64,000 nt of DNA from an uncultured Lachnospiraceae bacterium (GTDB lineage: Bacteria; Bacillota; Clostridia; Lachnospirales; Lachnospiraceae): positions 1 through 64,000 of the forward strand of contig CAMNSD010000012.1 of the NCBI GenBank assembly GCA_946554445.1, written 5' to 3'. The number at the start of each line of letters is the position of its first letter. Position 1 is the stretch's first letter. Shown one piece after another: positions 35,947 to 44,611 of the stretch. The notes beneath the pieces were generated by a model that was not told where the DNA came from, made no database searches, and saw only the letters and a list, made by a program, of their open reading frames with translations. The translations under genes and the position numbers were made by a program.

Positions 35947-36132
35947 AATGTACCCTCCTGCGAAGCAAATTTACTTATGTTTATTTTAGTGACACTCAAA
36001 GGAGATGTCTTACGCTTATTTGATTAAAAAATACAATATTATGACTTTTTATACAATTTATACTGAATCGTAGAAGAATTGCAGAAGGACTACAAGAAAA
36101 TTGCAGATGATTATTACAGCGAAACAAACAAC

Positions 36133-37095
36133 TCACACCTCAAATTGTTTTCGGTATTGTAAGGGAGTGGTCTCCGTATACTTCCGAAATTCCCGCAAGA
36201 AATTCCCTAGATTGTTATAGCCACATTCCAGACAAACCTCCATTACAGGCAGATTGGTCTCTTCCAGAAGCCGTTTTGCCTGTTTGATACGATACTCATT
36301 GAGATATTCTATGGGAGAACAGCCTATGGCTTTCTTGAAAAGGCGGCAGAAATATTGTTCATTTAGGTTTACCTGCCCAGCCAGGTCAGTGATATAGATT
36401 TTGTCCTGATAATTTTCCTTTATATAAGTGAGCACAGTTTTAATACTTTCCACACGCTTGTCCAGGTTCTTTTCCGTGGGCATAAAAAGTCCGTGGCTTG
36501 AGAGGGTGGCTAAAAGATAGAGCAGGGAAGATTTTATATATAATTGACTAGTTAAGTCATCGGTGACGAGACTGCTGTCCGGTGGCGGCAGGCAGAGCCC
36601 GGTATTCTTTGCAGTATCGGAGCTTGTACCGGGATCATTGGCTACCTGTCCGAAAGCACGCATAATATCCAGGAAGGCATTCCGAATCGGCGCGAAGGCA
36701 GGATGGTCCGGTGTGATGCACCGTGGAAAGGCAAGTTTTCCGCTGCGGATTGGCTTGATCAGGTGAACCTGCGTTTCATCATAGGAATCAAAGTTCAGGA
36801 TATCGGTGGAAAAAACAACGGCGTCTTCCCAGTGGCTGTCAGCGGATTCTGTGATGATACCGTGTAATTCTCCGGGATTGATAAAATAAAAACATTCTGT
36901 CCGGATGGGAAAGGATTCCATATTGATCTCCAGTCGAAAATCACCGTTGGAAAAATATAACAATTCAACTTCATCGTGCCAGTGGTGTTTTACAAGTACA
37001 CCTTTGCCGATGGAATGGGTACGGTAGATGGCACAGGGAAAGGATTTTGTGCCATGGGGACGGATTTCTTTGAGAACGGAAGATTGCTTGTTCAT
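36133..37095 (-). CDS. AraC-family regulator of the glucoside cluster
   Basis: The 320-residue regulator has an N-terminal cupin (VKHHWHDEVELLYFSNGDF) and C-terminal double HTH (ITDLAGQVNLNEQYFCRLFK, then CGYNNLGNFLREFRKYTETT). It is divergent from the GH31 gene (209 bases between) and upstream of the GH13 genes on the same strand, so it is the likely activator of all three in response to a sugar. AAAGGAGTTTCC precedes the ATG. Confidence 0.88.
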   Translation of the reverse strand: MNKQSSVLKEIRPHGTKSFPCAIYRTHSIGKGVLVKHHWHDEVELLYFSNGDFRLEINMESFPIRTECFYFINPGELHGIITESADSHWEDAVVFSTDILNFDSYDETQVHLIKPIRSGKLAFPRCITPDHPAFAPIRNAFLDIMRAFGQVANDPGTSSDTAKNTGLCLPPPDSSLVTDDLTSQLYIKSSLLYLLATLSSHGLFMPTEKNLDKRVESIKTVLTYIKENYQDKIYITDLAGQVNLNEQYFCRLFKKAIGCSPIEYLNEYRIKQAKRLLEETNLPVMEVCLECGYNNLGNFLREFRKYTETTPLQYRKQFEV

Positions 37096-37303
37096 GGAAA
37101 CTCCTTTATAGGATGTGACGTGGTGTTTGATATGAAATTATCATATAGGAAGGAAGAAAGTCAATAGCAGGGCAGTGGAATTATGACGTATATATTCCTT
37201 ACAAAGGGAATGTAGTTACGACTTGTGTAATTTATGGGCAAAAAATATTGATACATACAGGATGCCGTGTTACAATTTCACAAAAACCGACAGGAGGATA
37301 ACT

Positions 37304-39367
37304 ATGGTACAAAAATATATATTTGGTAGTCCTTTCCAGACAGATGCGGTAGTGCGTGATATTGTATGCAGTCAGGGAGAAACTCCGTATATGAAGAAGG
37401 AGAATGGGGAAAAACTTAGTTTTTCTTATCATTTAGAGGCAGAGGATGAAGTGTACGGACTGGGAGAGAATGTGAGGGGAATCAATAAAAGAGGCTGGCG
37501 GTACTGCAGCTGTTGTGTGGACGAACCGAATCATACGGAAGACAGACAGTCGCTCTATGCGGCCCATAATTTCCTGGTGGTGCGGGGACAGACGTGCTTT
37601 GGTATTTTTGTGGATACGCCCGGTGTTGTGACGTTTGATATTGGCTATACACACCTGGATGAGATGAGCATTACGCTCGCCTATCCGGATGCTGCTATTT
37701 ATGTGTTTGAGGGCACGTGTGTCCTGGATATTGTGAAAGAATTTCGGACGCTGATCGGAAGAAGTTATATTCCGCCGAAATGGGCGTTTGGATTCCAGCA
37801 GAGCCGCTGGGGATACAAAACGGAAGAAGATATCTATCGTGTGGTAAAGATGCATAGGGATAATCATCTGCCGCTGGACAGCATTTATCTGGACATTGAT
37901 TATATGGAGCGGTATAAGGATTTTACCGTTGACAGGGAGCGGATGCCTCATTTTGAGAAGATGGTGCAGGATCTGAAAGAAGACCATGTGCATGTGGTGC
38001 CGATCATTGACGCGGGTGTCAAAGTGGAAGAGGGATATGTGGTTTACGAGGAAGGGATTGAGAAAGGGTATTTTTGTAAAGAGGAAGACGGCAAAGAATT
38101 TACGGCAGGTGTCTGGCCCGGCCGGGTGCATTTTCCTGATGTGCTGAATCCGGAAGCCAGAAAGTGGTTTGGCGAGCAGTATCGCGTTCTGTTGGACATG
38201 GGAGTCGATGGATTCTGGAATGATATGAATGAACCGTCCATATTCTATGCGCAGGATCGTCTGGACAGTGTGATAGATCAGATTGCCGCGTTAAAAGGCA
38301 GAAATTTGAATCTGAATCTAGAGACATTTGAGCAGTTTATGGGAGCGGTGAGAAGCCTTTCCGATAACGGGGAGGATTATCAGAAATTTTATCATCAGAC
38401 ACCGGAGGGTAGAGTGAGTCATGACCGGGTGCATAATCTCTTCGGATATAATATGACCAGAGCGGCGGGCGAAGCCTTTGAACGATTGTGTCCGGACAGG
38501 CGAATCCTGATGTTCTCAAGGTCTTCCTATGTGGGGATGCATCGTTACGGCGGTATTTGGATGGGGGACAATAAGTCCTGGTGGCAGCATATGCTCCTAA
38601 ATTATAAGATGCAGCCGTCCCTGAATATGGTGGGATTTTTGTACACGGGAGGAGATATCGGAGGATTTGGGGCGGACGTTACGGAAGATCTGCTGATTCG
38701 CTGGACGCAGATGGCGCTTTTTATGCCGCTTATGCGTAACCATAGCGCCATGGGTACAAGAAACCAGGAAGTCTACCGGTTTGACAATCAGGAGATTTTG
38801 CGGGATATTTTACATATCCGTTATGGGCTGCTTCCTTATCTGTACAGTGAGTTTATGAAAGCGGCGCTTAGAGATGAGATGTACTTTAAACCGTTATCTT
38901 TCCTGTACACGGAAGATACATATGCCCCGCAGGTGGAAGATCAGCTGCTGGCAGGAGACAGCGTTATGACAGCACCGGTGTTTGTCCAGAACGGGAAAGG
39001 AAGATATGTGTATCTGCCGGAGGAGATGGCGATGATCAGGATGCGCAGTCTGGACGATTATGATACGGCCAGATATCCTGCAGGGCATCATTATATAGAG
39101 GCTGGGCTTGATGAGACGCTTCTCTTTATCCGTCCGGATAAGCTGTTGCTCATGTCCGATGGCGGAGAATATACGGAGGATGTGCATACAGATCATATGA
39201 AAGTCTTTGCTTTCGTCAAAGAGCGTGCCGTGTATGAATGGTATGACGATGACGGGATGGGCAAAGCATATGACGATCCGGATCATATGACAAGAATCAC
39301 AGTGATGGTAGATGGGACTTATACGTGTGAAGGAAGAAGCATCCGACTTACAGTGGAAATGCTATAA
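37304..39367 (+). CDS. GH31 alpha-glucosidase/alpha-xylosidase
   Basis: The 687-residue enzyme shows the GH31 signatures GFQQSRWGY, LDIDYMERYKDFT, the nucleophile Asp307 in WNDMNEPSIF, and the acid/base region GGDIGGFGADVTEDLLIRW. No signal peptide, so intracellular. Start 37304 is fixed by CAGGAGGATAACT; earlier in-frame ATGs lack a site. It lies divergent from the AraC gene and probably completes alpha-glucoside breakdown with the two GH13 enzymes. Confidence 0.92.
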   Translation: MVQKYIFGSPFQTDAVVRDIVCSQGETPYMKKENGEKLSFSYHLEAEDEVYGLGENVRGINKRGWRYCSCCVDEPNHTEDRQSLYAAHNFLVVRGQTCFGIFVDTPGVVTFDIGYTHLDEMSITLAYPDAAIYVFEGTCVLDIVKEFRTLIGRSYIPPKWAFGFQQSRWGYKTEEDIYRVVKMHRDNHLPLDSIYLDIDYMERYKDFTVDRERMPHFEKMVQDLKEDHVHVVPIIDAGVKVEEGYVVYEEGIEKGYFCKEEDGKEFTAGVWPGRVHFPDVLNPEARKWFGEQYRVLLDMGVDGFWNDMNEPSIFYAQDRLDSVIDQIAALKGRNLNLNLETFEQFMGAVRSLSDNGEDYQKFYHQTPEGRVSHDRVHNLFGYNMTRAAGEAFERLCPDRRILMFSRSSYVGMHRYGGIWMGDNKSWWQHMLLNYKMQPSLNMVGFLYTGGDIGGFGADVTEDLLIRWTQMALFMPLMRNHSAMGTRNQEVYRFDNQEILRDILHIRYGLLPYLYSEFMKAALRDEMYFKPLSFLYTEDTYAPQVEDQLLAGDSVMTAPVFVQNGKGRYVYLPEEMAMIRMRSLDDYDTARYPAGHHYIEAGLDETLLFIRPDKLLLMSDGGEYTEDVHTDHMKVFAFVKERAVYEWYDDDGMGKAYDDPDHMTRITVMVDGTYTCEGRSIRLTVEML

Positions 39368-39473
39368 GGACTAAATGGAAAATATAGATTTACTTTAGCA
39401 TACTACTATGATAAAATACAAAAGTGTGTGAAAACACTATTACTTTTTGGAATGAACTTGGAGGAGGAAGATT

Positions 39474-40286
39474 ATGAAAAAGAAACTTGCAATGATGGTA
39501 ATGGTATCTGTCATGTCCTGTGCGGTGCTGACAGGCTGTGGCGGATCAAAGGAGACGGCGGCATCTGCCAGCGAAGGCGGTATGGATCTGGTATATGCAG
39601 TGGAGACAGGTTCCGCCGGAGAAGCGGTGGCGGCGGAGAAAGGTTTTAAGACCAATTCTGTGGCATCCCAGGCCGATGCTTTGATGGAGGTGGCTTCTGG
39701 TACTTCGGATGCGGCGATCATCGACCTTTTGATGGCGGGCGCTATGATCGGGGAAGGCACCAGCTATCCCGGCCTGGTACATACGGATGAACTGACGACA
39801 GAAGAATATGGGGTGGGATGCCGCAAAGGTTCTGACCTGGCTTCTTATATCAATGCCGTATTTGCAGAAAGCTATGCGGACGGTTCCATGAAGGAGATTG
39901 CAACCACTTATGGCGTACAGGAGGCGTTGGTGGAGCAGGCATCCGCTGAGTTTACGGCCTCCGCTTCAGACAGCGACGTGGCCTATATTCAGGGCAAAGG
40001 TTCCCTCATAGTAGGTATCACGGAGTTTGAGCCCATGGATTATAAAGACGCTTCCGGAGAGTGGATTGGTTTTGACGCGGACATGGCTCGTGTGGTAGCG
40101 GATAAGCTGGGTGTGGAAGCGCAGTTTGTGATTATCGACTGGGATAATAAGAGCATGGAATTGGAATCTAAAAATATTGATGTAGTGTGGAATGGCATGA
40201 CATTGACCAACGAAGTAAAAGAGGCAATGGAATGCACCAATCCTTACTGTAATAATGCGCAGGTAATCGTGGTGCCGAGCAAATAA
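39474..40286 (+). CDS. circularly permuted amino-acid ABC substrate-binding lipoprotein
   Basis: After a lipoprotein signal (VLTGCG) the protein runs in an inverted domain order. Residues about 36-155 align with lobe 2 of SBP_bac_3 (VYAVETGSAGEAVAAEKGF ... EEYGVGCRKGSDLASYINAV ... ADGSMKEIATTYG). Residues about 170-270 then align with lobe 1 (GSLIVGITEFEPMDYKDASG ... FDADMARVVADKLGV ... GMTLTNEVKEAMECTNPY) and it stops at AQVIVVPSK, where lobe 2 normally begins. Compare the normal order at 13072. Its permease and ATPase follow, so it should still be functional. GGAGGAGGAAGATT precedes the ATG. Confidence 0.88.
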   Translation: MKKKLAMMVMVSVMSCAVLTGCGGSKETAASASEGGMDLVYAVETGSAGEAVAAEKGFKTNSVASQADALMEVASGTSDAAIIDLLMAGAMIGEGTSYPGLVHTDELTTEEYGVGCRKGSDLASYINAVFAESYADGSMKEIATTYGVQEALVEQASAEFTASASDSDVAYIQGKGSLIVGITEFEPMDYKDASGEWIGFDADMARVVADKLGVEAQFVIIDWDNKSMELESKNIDVVWNGMTLTNEVKEAMECTNPYCNNAQVIVVPSK

Positions 40287-40342
40287 TGAAGGCTGTATGC
40301 GTCATTATTATAAAAGACTCTGGCGTGGAGGGTTAAGATAGT

Positions 40343-40999
40343 ATGTTTTGGAGTGTTACGCTGTCTTTGCTGGACGGTCTTTGGACCAGCTTTGAGATTT
40401 TTATTTTCACATTGCTTTTTTCATTGCCCCTGGGATTGATTCTGTCTTTTGGGGCAATGAGCAGGTGGAGACTGCTTCGGGGATTGATACAGACGCTGGT
40501 TTGGATCATCAGAGGTACGCCTTTGATGTTACAGCTGATCATTATCTTTTACGGTCCCGGTCTGTGGCTTGGCCATAACATCTGGAACGGCAGTGAGTCG
40601 GGGCGGATCACGGCTACGGTGGTGGCCTTCAGCATCAATTATGCCTGTTATTTCTCCGTTATCTTCCGCGGCGGTATCGAAGGGGTGCCGGTGGGACAGC
40701 GGGAGGCAGGTGAAGTGCTTGGCATGACCAAGAGCCAGATTTTCTTCAAGGTCACATTATTGCAGATGATCAAGAGGGTGGTGCCGCCCATGTCCAATGA
40801 AGTCATGACGTTAGTGAAGGACACTTCCCTGGCGCGGATTATTGCGGCCTATGAATTGACCTTTGCTGGCTATTCCTTTATGAAGAGCCAAGGTATCACC
40901 TGGCCTCTTTTCTACACAGGTGTGTTCTATCTGGCGTTTGTGGGTATTTTGACGCTGTTGTTTAATTATATTGAGCGCAGGCTGGATTATTTCAGGTAG
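40343..40999 (+). CDS. polar amino-acid ABC transporter permease
   Basis: A 218-residue HisM/GlnP permease with the signature WIIRGTPLMLQL and EAA loop (REAGEVLGMTKSQIFFKVTL). It lies 56 bases after the permuted binding protein and 12 bases before its ATPase gene. Paralogue of the permease at 11459. Confidence 0.9.
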   Translation: MFWSVTLSLLDGLWTSFEIFIFTLLFSLPLGLILSFGAMSRWRLLRGLIQTLVWIIRGTPLMLQLIIIFYGPGLWLGHNIWNGSESGRITATVVAFSINYACYFSVIFRGGIEGVPVGQREAGEVLGMTKSQIFFKVTLLQMIKRVVPPMSNEVMTLVKDTSLARIIAAYELTFAGYSFMKSQGITWPLFYTGVFYLAFVGILTLLFNYIERRLDYFR

Positions 41000-41011
41000 G
41001 AGGATGCAGAA

Positions 41012-41788
41012 ATGGCTGTTTTGGAAGTGAAAAATATCGAAAAGCATTTTGAATCGACCAAGGTCCTGCGTGATGTGAGTTTTGATCTGGAGGAGGGCAG
41101 CGCACTGGCGATTATTGGTTCTTCCGGATCTGGAAAGACCACCTTATTGCGCTGTCTGAATTTTCTGGAAGTGCCGGACAGGGGGTCCATTGTTGTACGA
41201 GGGGAGACACTGTTCGATGCGGCCAGACCATTAAAAGAGCAGGAGAAAGATCTACGCCGGAAACGGCTGCATTTTGGGATGGTATTTCAGTCCTTTAACC
41301 TGTTCCCGCAGTATACGGCTTTAGAGAATGTGACGCTATCGGAAAAACTTTTGGCAAAGGAGAGACCTGATTTCAAACAGAATAAAAAAGAAATCCTGGA
41401 AGAGATTGAAAAGCACGGTAAAGCCCTTCTGGAACAGATGGGGCTGGCGGAGCGTATGGAGCATTATCCTCATCAGCTTTCCGGCGGACAGCAGCAGAGA
41501 GTGGCGATTGCCAGAGCCCTTGCCCTGCAGCCCGATATCTTGTGTTTTGACGAACCTACTTCTGCATTGGATCCAGAACTGACCGGGGAGGTTTTGAAGG
41601 TCATCAGAGGATTGGCGGATCAACATACGACCATGATCATTGTGACTCATGAGATGAGTTTTGCCAGGGATGTGGCGGATCAGATCATCTTTATGGACGA
41701 GGGCGTGATCGTGGAGCAGGGAGACGCCAGACAGGTGATCGACCATCCCAAGGAAGAGAGGACGAGGCAGTTTTTGACAAAGTATTGA
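41012..41788 (+). CDS. polar amino-acid ABC transporter ATPase
   Basis: The 258-residue ATPase has Walker A GSSGSGKTT, Q-loop FQSFNLFPQ, signature LSGGQQQR, Walker B ILCFDEP and switch His in VTHEMSF. It includes a roughly 20-residue charged insertion before the signature (RPDFKQNKKEILEEIEKHG) not found in the paralogue at 12161. GTAGGAGGATGCAGAA precedes it. Ends the second transporter operon, followed by a terminator. Confidence 0.93.
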   Translation: MAVLEVKNIEKHFESTKVLRDVSFDLEEGSALAIIGSSGSGKTTLLRCLNFLEVPDRGSIVVRGETLFDAARPLKEQEKDLRRKRLHFGMVFQSFNLFPQYTALENVTLSEKLLAKERPDFKQNKKEILEEIEKHGKALLEQMGLAERMEHYPHQLSGGQQQRVAIARALALQPDILCFDEPTSALDPELTGEVLKVIRGLADQHTTMIIVTHEMSFARDVADQIIFMDEGVIVEQGDARQVIDHPKEERTRQFLTKY

Positions 41789-41811
41789 TAGTGTGTGAGT
41801 GGTGATTTATG

Positions 41812-41840
41812 AGGAATCGGCATGTGCCGGTTCCTTTTTA
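41812..41840 (+). terminator. intrinsic terminator of the second ABC operon
   Basis: Stem AGGAATCGGC with GCCGGTTCCT around a 4-base loop, then TTTTTA. Immediately followed by repeat copy C. Confidence 0.8.
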
Positions 41841-41858
41841 TGGTATAGAAAAGTGCTT

Positions 41859-41913
41859 CGGATTTACGAGGCTGCGAAGCAGATCTCGCAATCGAGCTTT
41901 GCTCGATTTTTTT
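41859..41913 (+). repeat. GCGAAGC double-hairpin repeat, copy C
   Basis: Hairpin 1 (41867-41888) has inner stem CTGC-GAA-GCAG. Hairpin 2 differs in sequence from the other copies (ATCGAGC-TTT-GCTCGAT) but keeps the same position and is followed by seven T residues. Confidence 0.7.
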
Positions 41914-42103
41914 ATGATATAAGATTAAAGTATCAATTCCTGCGTGAGAATACTACCCGTCAACATAGAAAGTAGTATAGATTTTGACAGCATACCATGG
42001 TAAGGTTTTATAAAAGAGACGTCGAAGAAGCAGTGACAGCGCGCGGGAATGAAAATAGGAAATAAAAATAGTGAAAAAGAATAAAAGACAGGAGGAATGC
42101 AGT
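41914..42103. other. spacer before the MotA-like gene
   Basis: A 190-base spacer with no other supported feature; it must hold the promoter of the MotA-like/LuxR pair, but I could not assign a -35/-10. Confidence 0.4.
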
Positions 42104-42619
42104 ATGATAATGGAAATCATAAGTATTGTAGGGGGAATGGCTTTTCTGATGTTAATGACGTATACGGGGGGGGATAAAACTTTTAGTCTTACTTGGTTTG
42201 TTGATTTTCCAACGATATTGATTATGATTATATTTATAGTTCCAATCTTTATGAGGGGCGGGCTGTGGAAGGATTTTAGGAGGGCTTTTCAACTGCTTAA
42301 GAAAGATTTCACCTGCCATTTAAGCGAACTTCGCCGGACCAAGGATGTGTTGGAAATGATCCAGAAACAGATATGGTACGCTGGCATACTGACAATGATG
42401 GTTTCCGTTATGTATGTGATGGTAAATATCAGCGATCCATCACTGCTGGGACCTAATATTGCGGTGGTGGTTCTGACCATGTTTTATGCGGTTATTTTGG
42501 AAATGCTGCTTCTGCCGCTGCTGCTGGAAGTGAAACGGCGGATCATTGACTATATGGATTTAGATACAGAAATGGATCCGGTACAGGCCGTGTCAGATAG
42601 TGACAGTAATCAGGGATGA
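42104..42619 (+). CDS. MotA/ExbB-like membrane protein
   Basis: The 171-residue protein has four predicted helices in the MotA arrangement: two short N-terminal helices (IISIVGGMAFLMLMTY, FVDFPTILIMIIFIVP), a cytoplasmic stretch, and a C-terminal pair ending in GPNIAVVVLTMFYAVILEML. This is reminiscent of stator proteins, but it is shorter than MotA (about 260). AGGAGGAATGCAGT precedes ATG 42104. A G8 tract (42166-42173) sits early in the gene. It overlaps the LuxR-type gene (ATGA), so the two work together. Confidence 0.6.
   Translation: MIMEIISIVGGMAFLMLMTYTGGDKTFSLTWFVDFPTILIMIIFIVPIFMRGGLWKDFRRAFQLLKKDFTCHLSELRRTKDVLEMIQKQIWYAGILTMMVSVMYVMVNISDPSLLGPNIAVVVLTMFYAVILEMLLLPLLLEVKRRIIDYMDLDTEMDPVQAVSDSDSNQG
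42166..42173 (+). repeat. G8 tract inside a coding region
   Basis: Eight consecutive G residues encode part of YTGGDK in the MotA-like gene. Slippage here would shift the frame after about 20 codons and switch the operon off. Confidence 0.6.
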
Positions 42620-43203
42620 CCAAAAACCGTAAAAGGTGGGGGAACGGAGGCATTACAGGCATGGGAAAACAGGCACTCCGCTGGCTTTTGGGAGTCGGCT
42701 ATGTGATACTTGTGACATTACTGCTGTTATACCAGATGGGCGTGATGGGTGAGAAGCGAAACTCTGCCGTTTCAGTTCTGGGAACATTGTTTCTTGGCAT
42801 TGCTTTGGCGGTGGTGCTGGTTTTGTATATTCGCGTGACAGACCAGATGAAAGGACAGGGGCAGACAGCGAACCGGCAGGCAGCAGACCAACAGACAGAA
42901 AATCGACAGGCGGCAGACTATCAGGCAAAAGATGAAATAGCTGGTGGGCAGGATTATCATCAGGAATCCGGAAACTATGAGGAAATCTATGCGGACTTTC
43001 TGAAAGCTATACAGGGATGCGCGTTATCCGAACGGGAATTGGAAGTGGCATGGCTCCTCTATCGCGGCTATACCAACAGACAGATTGGAGAAGAATTATA
43101 TATCGCGGAAACCACAGTCAAGAAGCATGTATCGCATATTTATCAGAAAATGGAAGTCTATAGCCGGAAAGATTTTCGGGCCAAAATATGGACGGGAAAG
43201 TAA
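42616..43203 (+). CDS. membrane-anchored LuxR-type regulator
   Basis: The 195-residue protein has two membrane helices (about 24-44 and 55-74), a Gln/Ala-rich linker with QTANRQAADQQTENRQAADY-type repeats, and a C-terminal LuxR HTH (LSERELEVAWLLYRGYTNRQ, then ETTVKKHVSHIYQKM). There is no receiver domain, so the activity is probably controlled through the MotA-like partner at the membrane. ATG overlaps the stop of the preceding gene. Confidence 0.75.
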   Translation: MTKNRKRWGNGGITGMGKQALRWLLGVGYVILVTLLLLYQMGVMGEKRNSAVSVLGTLFLGIALAVVLVLYIRVTDQMKGQGQTANRQAADQQTENRQAADYQAKDEIAGGQDYHQESGNYEEIYADFLKAIQGCALSERELEVAWLLYRGYTNRQIGEELYIAETTVKKHVSHIYQKMEVYSRKDFRAKIWTGK

Positions 43204-43208
43204 GTCTC

Positions 43209-43270
43209 CGCTTATCCGAGGCTGCGAAGCAGTCCTCGCAAAGTTATTTGCGAAGCAAATTACTTTTTTT
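43209..43270 (+). repeat. GCGAAGC double-hairpin repeat, copy D
   Basis: Hairpin 1 (43217-43238) has stem CGAGG/CCTCG and inner CTGC-GAA-GCAG. Hairpin 2 (43240-43266) is AAAGTTATTTGC-GAA-GCAAATTACTTT with a T-T mismatch, then a T-run. It directly follows the LuxR-type gene and can serve as its terminator. The best-preserved copy. Confidence 0.8.
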
Positions 43271-43475
43271 ATAGTGCCTGTAGATTTATCATAGCAACGA
43301 TCTGGTTCTGCTTTTCTTCCACTTCTTCTATTCTGATTCGTGGGGTGGTACGCATAGCCGCTTTAAAGTCGATGTCAGGGAGTAATTTTTCTATATAGAG
43401 ATTTGCTTCAGGCGAGGCGCCCATGAGGGCAGTTGCAATCGAGCGGGTGTCAAATTGTTTTAATATCTTACGCAA
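43269..43475 (-). pseudogene. FliG C-terminal-domain fragment
   Basis: The 68-residue frame (KILKQFDTRSIATALMGASP ... IRIEEVEEKQNQIVAMINLQ) matches the FliG_C pattern LREVDSKDLALALKGAS ... VRLxDVEEAQQKIV. Coding similarity continues upstream (ISDFEQISTIPEKE) without an ATG in frame, but a nearby ATG (reading MSPENI) in another frame suggests a one-base frameshift. It is likely a decayed stand-alone FliG-C gene; no flagellar operon is nearby. Confidence 0.55.
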
Positions 43476-43639
43476 TTCTTTTTCCGGAATCGTGGAAATC
43501 TGTTCAAAATCAGATATTCTCTGGGGACATATTTTCGTTTCTAATAGATTGCTTTAAAATCAAATGGTTGATTTAGTTAAATATACTATGATATGATGGA
43601 ATCCACAGAAAAGATTATGTAGGAAAGGATAATGAGAAT

Positions 43640-44611
43640 ATGCTGATACAAATAATGCCCTGGCTGGTTATCATAATGTTTTTAGCCATATTCCTGGCAG
43701 CGGCGCTGCTGGAAATAAATTTCAGGAAAAATATCTATTCTAAAATGACCGGAAACGGTTATTTCGAGACGATTCAAGATCGAGGAAAATATGGTGAATA
43801 TCTGGTGTACAAAGAATTGAAAGCATACGAAAGAGACGGAGGTAAGTTTCTTTTTAACTGTTACCTGCCAAAGGATGATGGGACCACATCAGAGATTGAC
43901 GTGATGCTGATTCATTCCACAGGTGTTTTTGTGGTGGAGAGCAAGAATTACAGCGGTTGGATATTTGGGAACGAGAAGAGCAGAATGTGGACACAAACGC
44001 TTCCCAATGGAAGAGGGCGCGCCACCAAAGAACGTTTTTATAATCCAATCATGCAGAATAAGACACATATTAAATGGTTAAAAAATAAAATAGGGGAAAA
44101 CATTCCTGTCTATTCGATTATTGCATTTTCCGATAGGTGTGAGTTGAAAGACGTTACAGTGGAGAGCAAGGACGTGAGGGTGATAAAAAGGCAGATTATC
44201 GGTGGGACAGTAAAATATCTTGGCAATCAATCGCTACTTGCACTGAGCAAAATGGATGTCGAACGGGTTTATGAGATGCTTTATCCCTATACGCAGACTA
44301 CGGCCTTTGAAAAGCAGCAGCATATAAAGAATATTCAAAATACTTACATAATGTCAGGGAAAGATATCCCTGAAACGATTAAAGTTATAAAGGTGACGGA
44401 ACAGATTTTGGTAAAAAATGAGAACAAAATAGACAGTGTGGAGAAAAAACAGGATAAGAAAATCTGCCCCAAATGCGGGGCAGAGGTAATATTGCGGATG
44501 GCAAAGAAGGGCGAGCATGCGGGGGAGCAGTTCTATGGTTGCTCCCGATTCCCCCAATGCAGGTATCATGAATACATCACGCCTCTTCCTCAAACAACCC
44601 TTCCCTCGTGA
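43640..44611 (+). CDS. NERD-domain nuclease with C-terminal zinc ribbon
   Basis: The protein starts with a membrane helix (residues 5-27), followed by a NERD nuclease-related domain (GKYGEYLVYKELKAY, SEIDVMLIHSTGVFVVESKN with Asp and Glu-x-Lys of a PD-(D/E)xK fold) and ends in a topoisomerase-type zinc ribbon (CPKCGAEVILRMAKKG ... GCSRFPQCRY). It is probably a membrane-held DNA-processing protein. The gene overlaps the end of the convergent MATE gene by 35 bases. AAAGGATAATGAGAAT precedes it. Confidence 0.85.
   Translation: MLIQIMPWLVIIMFLAIFLAAALLEINFRKNIYSKMTGNGYFETIQDRGKYGEYLVYKELKAYERDGGKFLFNCYLPKDDGTTSEIDVMLIHSTGVFVVESKNYSGWIFGNEKSRMWTQTLPNGRGRATKERFYNPIMQNKTHIKWLKNKIGENIPVYSIIAFSDRCELKDVTVESKDVRVIKRQIIGGTVKYLGNQSLLALSKMDVERVYEMLYPYTQTTAFEKQQHIKNIQNTYIMSGKDIPETIKVIKVTEQILVKNENKIDSVEKKQDKKICPKCGAEVILRMAKKGEHAGEQFYGCSRFPQCRYHEYITPLPQTTLPS

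Noticed and set aside
34471-36027. Long 518-codon plus-strand frame opposite the second GH13 gene
   Set aside because: It is antisense to a clear glycosidase with intact catalytic motifs, has no ribosome site and no recognisable domain.
37433-38131. 232-codon minus-strand frame inside the GH31 gene
   Set aside because: Shadow of a well supported GH31 gene; composition is rich in His and Ile as expected for antisense frames.
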